This document shows positions 49,247-59,500 of a stretch of DNA of 64,000 nt, piece by piece. The notes beneath the pieces were generated by a model that did no database searches, had not been told where the DNA came from, and saw only the letters and a program-made list of their open reading frames with translations. A program made the position numbers and the translations under genes. The stretch's first letter is position 1; every line of letters begins with the position of its first letter. This DNA is from Antedon mediterranea (Eukaryota > Echinodermata > Crinoidea > Comatulida > Antedonidae): contig NC_092678.1 of the NCBI RefSeq assembly GCF_964355755.1, positions 2,503,922 to 2,567,921 on the forward strand. Direction: 5' to 3'.

Positions 49247-49254
49247 TATAAATA
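49247..49254 (+). promoter_or_regulatory. TATA-box-like element upstream of the split signal-peptide start
   Basis: TATAAATA on the plus strand, about 110 bp before the ATG at 49362. In AT-rich DNA such words are common, so this only supports the candidate gene weakly. Confidence 0.2.
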
Positions 49255-49361
49255 TTCATGTACACCGTTACCGTCCCCGTAATTAGTAGCATGATCTTAA
49301 TCATCTTACATAGATCGCTGGTGTTTATTTGAGCAACAGAACCTCGCATCGAATCTTGACA

Positions 49362-51758
49362 ATGATTTTGTTCTTGTTGGTAAGTTTTTCTTTATATCTT
49401 TAATATTTAATTACTTGACGCATTAAGGTGTCGTACGTTAAGATAAATTTAAGAAAAATTATTATATCATACATCTTAATCTATGGAATGGCGGGATTAA
49501 TCTCTGAACGAATGGTGCGTCTGTTCCAATTAAGATAAAGTAAATGATAAAAAGAAAATTAGTTACATTTATTATACATTCGAATGATTCAATCAATTGA
49601 ATACTAATGCTTGGTTCCCACTAGCAACGCAGCACGTACATCGACGTAATCGCAACGTCTTTCTGCCAACTCTCTTCTTCCAACTTCCTGCTTTTAACCA
49701 CCTTCCAACTCCCTTCTGCCAACTCCGACGACGTAATCACAACGTAAGGGATTTGACCAATCGCAAGCGATGTATTATTCAAACTGTCGCTTGCGGGTGC
49801 CTACGTCATTGCGTTGCGTCCTAGTGGAAACCAAGCTTTAGTGGAAACCAAACTTTAGTGGAAACCAAGCTTCAGAGATATGTGTACAAAATATATATTC
49901 TTAGATGAAACAAAATAGACAAATAATATCCATACATAGTTACACATTTACATTAAAAGATAACAGTCAAATATTAGAACGCCAACATAATATGGAAATA
50001 TTTAGTTATTCCTTGTTTATGTCTCTAATATTTGACTGGTAGTAGGCCTACGAAGATAAGACTTTTCATCAACACTTATCATCAGAAAAATTATTAATCT
50101 GGGAACTAATGGTTGTTAATAAATATAAGTTCAGCCTTAGCTTGGTTCCCATTAGAAACGCAACGTAAGGACGTAGACGCAACGAAAGTGAGTTGACCTA
50201 TCACAAGCGTCTATTCGAATAATCCATCCATCATCCAAGCTTTATATAGCATATATGTTTATTAATTGATGGTATATAATATAAAATATGATAATTATCG
50301 ATTAGCGATTGTTTAACTGTTTATATTACTCTCTTCTCAAACAAACAGGGAATCAAATAAAATTGAATACAATACTTTATTATCCCTAGGAATTATATTG
50401 GCTCAGTCATAATCAAGACACTATAAAACAACATTATATATCAAGATTATGATTTCTGTAGACGCATGCGTTTAAAGTTTTGGTTTGTTGTACAGTGGCT
50501 ATCTAGCATCAATTGATACTTTACGTTTGTCTTAGACAGTGTATCTATATATAATTCATAATGATTAAATTTATAAAACAAAGTGACACGGAGAACAAAA
50601 TAAACGTATAGGCAAAGAACTGAACAAGAATATTACAATGTTGATATACAAACGTTGATTCACGAGATATACAACCCTGTCCTATTAGTATGCAAGTACT
50701 CTAGGCGTTTATTTCAGTTCGGATGATGATGAGAATAGTTTCTCGAAACATGTCAAGACATTATAAGGCAGTTTGCCTGTTTATCAAATGCCTCACAATC
50801 GTTATTTTAACTCGAAAGATAGGCATATTAAATGAGGGGGCCTAACTGAGAGCTATTGGGTTTGGCATAATATCTATATTAAAACAAAATGTATTTGTTT
50901 ACAGTAGACCGTGGCTGCTGCTAAAAATTGTATCCAAATATTCTATCGTATTTCATGTGTTACTATTATACTTAGAAGCCCTCTGTGAAACGAAGGAGAC
51001 ACTTGCTCTAACCCTATGATCAACTCCCTTCGGTGGTGACATTACGGAAAGCAAAAAAGGGGAATAAACTATGGTTCGTTTTCAGTGTTAACTTCCCGAT
51101 AGCCGGAAAGATAGTCATAATATAAAACAGCTTAGGCCTTCATTCTTAAATTACTGTACTATAAAATAAAATAATGTATTTTAAAGAAATCAATCAATAT
51201 ACCGGTTGAGCTGTAGGCCTAGTTTTAAAATAAGACAGGCTAACAATAGTAAAGAAATAACGATACAATCGTAGGTAGGCCTGCCATAGAATTAGATTAT
51301 AATTAATATTAACAGGATATTAGTCGTATAGTGCTTTTTAGTGGTAGAAAAAGTAACTAGATGAAAATTAATCGTTTGAACGAATCTTGCGGGAAGTAAC
51401 AGATTAACAAATTGGAAGTTTAAATTGGATGAAGATAGATTGATTCTAAACGCTTTATTCTGATAATCGTGGAAGACGGAGCTATTATAGGCTACATTGA
51501 GTATGCTACTTTTAAAAGTATAGATTATAACAAATCTGACGCTGAAAATAATTGGAAGATTAAAATGAGAAAAAGATGGATTGATCGTATAGCCGGCATT
51601 TAAACGGAAATTTTTTTCACATAGTGATTCTTTTAGCGTCTTGGCCTTCATTTCTTTCTGCACCCAAGAAGAATAACGGGACCATCACACTAATGTATAT
51701 ATTTTTTTCTTTTTTTAGGTTTTAACGTTTGTAACGAATTCAGTGGTTTGCCTCCAGG
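49362..51758 (+). CDS. Candidate 5' end of an unidentified secreted-protein gene (signal peptide split by an intron)
   Basis: Two exons are proposed. 49362-49379 is ATG plus five codons, then GTAAGT. 51719-51758 follows a strong acceptor (T-rich tract ending TTTTTTTAG) and ends before GTAAGA. Joined they read MILFLLVLTFVTNSVVCLQ, a good signal peptide: hydrophobic core, then a small/polar cleavage region. A TATA-like TATAAATA lies at 49247-49254, about 110 bp before the ATG. The next exon should enter in phase 1, but no convincing one was found before CEP83 begins on the other strand. Short possible continuations near 51949 and 51991 run into stops within 5-16 codons. It could be a small secreted peptide, a gene whose other exons are missed, or a chance arrangement. 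No homology is recognised. Confidence 0.35.
49609..49872. mobile_element. MITE family B, copy 3, with CT-rich filler and a triplicated right end
   Basis: GCTTGGTTCCCACTAG starts the copy. 49660-49729 is a CT-rich block resembling the tandem repeat at about 48045-48150 (CTTCCAACTTCCTGCTTTTA is shared exactly). The right terminus GTGGAAACCAAGCTTTA occurs three times in a row (49824-49872). Confidence 0.75.
50141..50230. mobile_element. MITE family B, solo left end
   Basis: AGCTTGGTTCCCATTAG followed by GCAACGTAAGGACGTAGACG and a CTATCACAAGCG word; no right end was found. Confidence 0.6.
50231..51718. other. Stretch with no firm feature (intron of the candidate secreted gene)
   Basis: AT-rich. 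A 123-codon minus-strand ORF at 51292-51663 has no recognised motif and no splice context. Confidence 0.4.
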
Positions 51759-53460
51759 GTAAGATATAAACACTTTGATATTTGAATCATTTAAAGGCAC
51801 TATCCTATTTTATGAATCCAAACAGGATGACGTTTACTTATTGCATTTGTTTGATATACTTTCGGTCGTGTGTCTTCTGTGCCTATACTTACGTCTCACG
51901 TGAACATGGTTTTTTTCGCGTAATATTAAAAACAAACCGTTTAATAGGCCTACACTTCTGTCGATAAATTTTATTTTACGGCAACATTAATAGAGAATCT
52001 TCGGAAGACGTTTGATAATCATTTAGTTGAAAATCAATAATGACAATATTAATGAAAGGTAAAAAACTGCTTAAGAAATCCTACTTCAAAATTGAATTAT
52101 TGAGTACGGTTTACGCTTATGATGTGCACACGAAACAACTTTATAATGACATTATGCATTAATCACTTTTATATTGTACGAGATGAACATTAGTCACCCC
52201 GTGGCGAATATTAGACTACACGTACTGATACTGATCGTTATTGTTTTAAACTGAAATTAGAAATAGCGCACGAGTCACTCATTGTAGATTATGATATTGA
52301 ACACGTTTTCATAAAGGTTAACAAAGGTTAACTAGAACTAGAGGGGACGCGCGAATTACATAACTAGAAATAGAGTGTACGTGCTTATTACGTCAACTAG
52401 AACTAGAGTTTACGCGCAAATTACGTCAACTAGAGCTAGAGGATACGCGCGAATTACGTCAAAACTAGAGGGTACGCGCGAATTACGTAAACTTAAACTA
52501 GAGGGTACGCGCGAATTACGTCAACTAGAACCAGAGGACGCGCGAATTGCGTCAAGTAGAACTAGAGGCTACGCGCGAATTACGTCAACTAGAGCTAGAG
52601 GATACGCGCAAATGAATACGTCAACTAGAGAGTACGCGCGAATTACGTCAACTAGAACGTACGCGCGAATTACGTCAACTAGAACTAGAGGGTACGCGTG
52701 AGTTACGTCAACTAAAACTAGAGGGTACGTGCAGATTACTTCAATATCGTTAAGCATCCTAGATCCGCACCCTTACCTCTATCTTTAAAGCGGACATGGT
52801 AATCATTTAGAAAGTACGCATATCCACTAAACGTCAAATTATTATGAACAATATCATTCAAGTGACTAGAAGTTATTTTATGCATAAACAATTGACACAA
52901 AAATAATCATAACCCATGGACAAACAAATATATCCTATTAATTGAATTTAAATGACTAATTATCCTACAAACTAAACAGTGTGCCTCAAATATGTAATTA
53001 CAATCAGCAAGGACATACTGTATTTACAATTAAAATGAAATAATTGGTCAAATTAGATTACAACAAAACGAATCTCCCACAGAGGGATCTGGTTTATTTA
53101 ATATTTCATATTTTATTGTATTGTTGAAAAAAATTCAATAAACAATAAATTTGGAATAGAATGTAGAGTAGTGTGGGATGAGGATTTATAATCAATTTGT
53201 AGTCAATAATAGTGCATATTTGTAGAATGTATACGTCTTGAATTGAAATACATACAAAAAACTATTATAACTCGTAAGCAATACACACTTGTTATGAACA
53301 TTTTTATTTCCAAAATGAAAAGTCGATATCAAAGATATAAATTCAGTATAAAAATGACAATAGAAAATAATGTACAAATTATTAGTACAATATTTAACAT
53401 AAAAATGAAAAGTATATTACAACTTATTTTGAAAATTAACATAACTATTGAAATTTAATT
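51759..53460. other. Region between the signal-peptide exon and CEP83
   Basis: Contains the CpG-rich minisatellite at 52330-52745. No convincing further exon in either direction. Confidence 0.4.
52330..52745. repeat. CpG-rich minisatellite, about 33-bp unit
   Basis: Units contain AACTAGAGGGTACGCGCGAA then TTACGTCAACTAG; about twelve copies with small indels. It stands out as CpG-dense in otherwise AT-rich DNA. The 33-bp length keeps an 11-codon frame open (ITSTRTRGYAR), which is not taken as a gene. Confidence 0.85.
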
Positions 53461-53462
53461 TC

Positions 53463-53468
53463 TTTATT
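53463..53468 (-). terminator. Polyadenylation signal of CEP83
   Basis: AATAAA on the minus strand (TTTATT on plus), 63 bases past the CEP83 stop codon. It is the first canonical signal after the stop and implies a very short 3'UTR. Confidence 0.6.
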
Positions 53469-53531
53469 CTCATCTAAAATATAAAACATTGATTATACAT
53501 TAAGAAGCATGAAAGAATATTTTTATAATCT

Positions 53532-56500
53532 TTATTCCGAAATATCATCCAGTACTATATTATTTTCTTTATCGGCGTCCGATTTGATAGATATATTATC
53601 GGATCTCGCACTTTGTGGTGGATCACCTAGTAAAATATCTAGCTGCTGCTTCTGGTTGTCACCGAGCTCCTCAAGGCGTCGTTTAATCATCGATACATCG
53701 CGTTGGTGCTGGTCCTAAAAGATAATGAATTAATCAAATTATTATATTAAGGAGGGCCCGCCCCTCTGTTTGAAAATCAGCAATGAAAAAAATATTGTGT
53801 CAAGTACAGTAAAATAAGAAATTATTAAGCATATTAATGAAATAAAGATAATTATTTTATCATTAAATAAGTGAGCTAAACTGAATAAATAGCACAAATG
53901 GTAACGACAGGGCATTTCCTCAGGAAATTTATGAGAAAATATAACACAAAGACAAAATATATATATTAACAGCTGCTGTAGAATATATAGCCACATGTTT
54001 TATACAGTGGACCATTTTAAATCACAAGGTTTGCATGGTACATACAATTGAATAGCCACTCATTTCAGCAGCCAGAATGCGGACCATAGAACAGCATTGC
54101 ATGCATGCTTAACAGAGGTCGAGTCGTTTGACCTCTGTTAAGATACCACTACTTTATAAAATATATAAAGAGAAAAAGACTCCAAAATGCCCAGCAATGA
54201 TGTGCAGAATATGCAGGTTTTTTTTATACCAAACTCAACTCCCAAAGTTATATTAGGCATATCACCAAGCACTATTTGGTTGAGGGGGAGTTTTTGTGGA
54301 AGTTTAAAGCCTATACTGGGCCACATAATTTGTGTACAAAATGTTGTTTAGCATTGCCCACTATGCAACCAATGGTAGCTGGTAATTCATTCATTGGTGT
54401 CTGTCCCAACCAATCCAACATTGTATATTAGTAATCATATATAGTGTGGAAAAACATTTTGAACAGTAAGAAAATGGTGATAACTAAAATTATTATTTGC
54501 CCCACCATCCTCTGTTAGGTAGAAAAGTACCACATATACACTTACTGTCCAGTATTACGCCTCTGTGTATGATCATACAACTGTAAAAATGTTAATAATT
54601 TTATACCAATTTGTACTGATAATATGGGGATGTATCTAAATTGAGAACATCATAAAAACTGAGTCCACATTAGTGTAACAGATACTCTTCTTTAAAGCCT
54701 GTTTTCCTGTCGACGTTATTCGACGCTATCGTCGTTGATCGTTAACAGTTCAACGACAATCGTTTGAAAACGATCAAGTTGAAATGATGACAATAGCGAG
54801 TACCTTTTCCTGTAAATCGTTACCATTTCAATGTTTACGTAGAAGATCGCCGATTATTGTTAACGATAGCGTCGACGTTACAGGAAAACAGGCTTTACAA
54901 TGAATTTCTTAGTTTGAATACAGTAGTTTTTTCATAGTGTTGTAACTTTTTTCTAACGAGTTCAATTTATACTTAGTCCTAACAACATGGACCATAAATG
55001 ATCTCTTGTCCGTAACTATTACACTCTAACAAAGTTGTCCCTTGATTTTAAAGTCTACAGTCTGATCAGACTGTAGACTGACCTCAACCCATATAATAAC
55101 CTACCTGGTCTAAATAGCTTTTATGATGGTATGGTGTTGAACTACTCGTAGGCAATACTCCCGTTATTGACAAGTTTGCGATTGGTCCTAGGCTCATATC
55201 TGCTCCGGCAAGTAAACTTTTAAATTCACTTTGTTTTCTCTGCAGTTCACGTAACTTGCGAACAGCTTTTGAGTAAGTTTCTTTCGGAATCTGCTTCCTG
55301 TAAGATTAATTCATGCTAATTTATTCGGAAGTTATGGCAATTTTAGTATCTTAGGAATAACGTTTTCAAGAGTAGGAAATGTTGAAGCCCTAAAGCTCTG
55401 TCTACAGTATCAATGTGATGTGCCCATATATGATGATGTCATATCACTACCATATTTGGGCTTATCACTACCGTGTTTAGGCACATCACACTCTTTTTGT
55501 CAAAGTAGTTTGATAGTGTAGACAAAGCTTAAGACTGTCTTACAATTGAGTACCTTAGTGTTTGATTCTCAAGCTCCAGTTGTTCTTGTTTTGCTTCCAG
55601 TATTTGAATCTTATCTTTCAACCGGTCTACAACTGTTTGATACTTCTTCTTTTTCTACAAAATTAGAAGCAAACAAAATTTAAAATGTCAATCTCTGTCA
55701 TGCATGTCAGATCAGAGCCTACTACGATCATGAAATAAACCTTTTATACCTTTTTATGAACTTTTTCTTGCATTTCCAAGTTTTTATTCATCTTTTTTAT
55801 TTGATCTTCTAGTTCATCTAGCCTCTTCTGCAGCTGTTGCTTTTCATCTAGACTTGCTAGTCTTTGTTGCTCCAGTCGTTGCTGGGCAACATCTTTAACT
55901 TGTTCTAAATCATTGCGAGTTAATCGTAGTTCATCGTTTAACATATCTATGGAGTTTTTAAATTTGTCATTTTCGGTGTTCAGTTCTTGTTCAATTGTTT
56001 GCAGGCTTAACAGTTCTGTTTGATTGGAATGTAGTTTTTCTCGCAATTCTGCATTTCGTTGTCTTTCTTGGTCCAGTTCTTGGCTTGTATTATTATGTTG
56101 ATCAAATTTTGCTCTGAATAATTAAAAATATAATAAATAATAATATAATTATCATTTATTACAAATATTATTACACAAAGTAATCTCATTTGAGATCGCA
56201 AACATAATAAGGATGGAAAAATAATAGAAAAAATTTAGAAATTATGCAAAATTTGAAAATGGTACATCTGAAAAGGAAAATCAATATTCGCTAATTGCAA
56301 CATTTCAAACTAAAAGATAAATCTTAATCATTTCTAATAGACAGAATAGTAACTAGTACTTACATGAGCTACTTGTGTGGCAAACATAATTGAAGCTTTT
56401 GCTTGTAGCAGACAATGACGTACTTAACACAACATAAGTACTTTTAAGTTTTATTATTATAAATAACTCGCTAATTTACTCAATTTGAAACCGTACTGTT

Positions 56501-59500
56501 GTGAAATGTGTGGTAAATGGACAGTTTAATGTTACCGGATCTTTTTACAACAGTTAATTGCATATAATAAAAATTCATGGAAATTAGTACATATATTAAC
56601 ATAATAATTGAAACCTTGAAGTTATTCATTAAGTACTGTTTAGTTGTTCACATGTATTGACAAATCCTTCACGTAATCATTGGAGATGGCAATGTTCTTC
56701 ATTAGAATATTTACTTTCTAATTATTGTTATTAACTCATTAAGTTAGTCATGGAAAGATTGTGCCATTATTATATCCTAAATGTGTAATTGAGGTAGATT
56801 TTGTTCAAGGTTTTGCATATATAAATTAACATAAAATTAAATGGAAAGAATACTGAAAGAATACTGAAAGAATACTGTAAGTTGAATAGAGTTACTATCC
56901 AATCAGAATTGAATATACCATAAAAGCCCTATTGGTTTAATGGATGGGTATCATTGGCATGAGGCAGAAGACTTTTGTGTCCAATAAATAAAATGTTTTT
57001 CTTTTTAAATAAAAATTATTTTATTAACAATCATAATTAAAGAATAAACAACACTGTTTTATATTTGATATATTTTTAAAAAGAATAAAATGGTTGTGTC
57101 CACTACAACCTCTTATCACACTATGTTTTTATGATTATGATTGCCTACCGTAGAACAAGGAGGTCTTTCTCCACTTGATCCCGCCTTCCTTCCGCCACTT
57201 TAATTTGTTCTTCCCACCGTTCTTTTTCGGCATGAATTTGTGTTTCTTGTTCGATTTGTAACTTTTCCCTTTCCTGTAACTTTGCTTCTAATTCCAATCT
57301 ACAAATTCATTAATGCCAGAGGTACACATTTGTTTATTAGTTATTGGGTAACACATTTCTGTTCGTTATCTATTCTATACTAATATTATCTTTATTTTTA
57401 CTTACAAGCCAATACCTCTTATTCACAAGGTACTATAGTAAATCATTTTCACATTACATTTGTAGTTGTCAACAAAGTTTCTTCTCATTCATTTTATTTA
57501 TTGATTTTTTGTACAACTATACCACAAACATATACTATTAATTGAAATAACATTAATCATTAAGGTTAACAGATTTCCTGTATTCTGTACAGATTAATCT
57601 ACAAAGTAATAAGTTAACATAACTAGCAGTATATTGTATGTGATTACAAATTTATTGCTACAAATGTTCCTCAAGATTGAATCCTTGTTTTGAAAGCACA
57701 GCAATTTATAAAATAAAACCTTCAAGCAATCATGTTCTGAAACTATTTCAAAAATAGAATTTTCTGATAAATTAGCTGAAAAAATACCGATAGTAGGATA
57801 ATTAATCTTAGAAATCTATCAACAGGGTTGTTTGATTTGATTAATATACAAAGGTGATTTGTAATTGAAGGAGTTGAAAACACGGTAGCACCAAGCAGTT
57901 AGCAACATTGTCACCTGCCTTAAGTTAGATTCACACAAGACAGTGCTCTTTGTTATATTATGAAAAAAAATTATATAAAGAATTGAATGGTGCTGTGTGA
58001 ATGTGGCTTTACTGCTATGAAATAAAAAAGATTTCTTTTATTCACATTTAATGTTATATACCGTTGAAATTGTAAACAGACAAGCGTCCAACGTAGAATA
58101 TGTATCTATCAAGTGTTAACGGTAAGCGGAAAACCGGTTCGCTTGTCCAATGTAGAATATGTATCTATCCTGACCGAAAACTGCCCATCCACTATGCATT
58201 GTATGTAAATGGTCATAGCATTTTTATTACCTTACCTAACCTAACCTAAAGAAAGTATTATAACTAAGAAATAGACTTACTTTTCAGTTTCTAATGTGTT
58301 GTTTTTTTGCCACTCTTCTTCCCGTGCAGCTTGAACTTTTCGAACCATTTCTCTCGCTTTGTCCGCCAAGCTGTTGCTCTGTGAATCTACCGACCGTTGT
58401 AATACCTCAATTTTTGTTATATAACCTAAAAGAAGTTTAAATTATCCATTAAAATCTTTTATTTAAATAAAATACAACTTGTATAAGCTAATGGTGGATG
58501 TGCTTAAATGTTGCAATATAGCACAGACTAATTTAAAGCTACTGTATTCATATCTGCATCTCCTAAACTTTAGTAAGTGGCAGTGTTTATTATGCTTGGC
58601 TATCTATTGCAGGGCTCAAATTTTCCCTCACAATTCCACTCAAAAGACTTTTTTATGTAAAGTACTGATCTGTCAGGTCATTGATTAAATTATTCCCTTA
58701 TGGCAATTGTTGACAATATAACCTGAAAAAATTCAATTACGCTTACCCTCAATTTGATTGGCTAATGCGTCTCTCTCGCGTTCTAGCTCACCCTTCACTT
58801 TTAACAGCTCCATTTTCATGTTTGTTATCTCTATCTTACTGTTGTGTGTGCTCTCATCCACCTGGCCAGACAACGACATATTCTCCTTCTCCAAGTCATG
58901 TACTTTGGAATTTAGAAGTCGTTGGGCATCTAATGATGACTGTAGTTCTTTTTGTAAATGATTGGCCTGACTTTTAAATGATTCAATTTCTGCCTATAAA
59001 AACAAATTGTATGATTCAATTATGTATTTGTTTAGATTTTTAAATTAAATTATTTGACATTTAAGTTCTTATAACAATGATTTTTAATAGCCATCAACTA
59101 TTTAATAAATAGCTCTACAAAAACAGAAAACCAATTGATATGTAGTCATTCAAATGGGAATAGCAGAAACATGGGTCTTATCCAGAAGTATTACACAAAG
59201 TGGAGTTGTGGCTTGGTGGTTATGATGCTTGGCTACCACACTCCAAGGGTCCTGGGTTCAAGTCCCGTCACATGTCAGGATTTTTTCTAAGGACCAAATT
59301 ACTTCACTCCCAAAGACTTTTAATAAGACTTTGTTTATGTAGAGCATCTTGTGTATATGTTTGTCGTGTGAACCTCTGAGGGTCCCTAATGATCAGCAAT
59401 ACCTGGATGGATCACCCTCATTAAATATGGTGTTCAAAAAAAAAAAAATAAAAAAAAAAATAAAAAAAAAAGTTGTTATGACATGGCCTGATATTATGAA

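Noticed and set aside
51292-51663. 123-codon minus-strand ORF
   Set aside because: No motif, low-complexity hydrophobic/Asn-rich composition, no neighbouring exons.
52375-52757. Repetitive ORFs over the CpG-rich minisatellite
   Set aside because: The 33-bp period keeps frames open; sequence drifts by indels without regard to frame.
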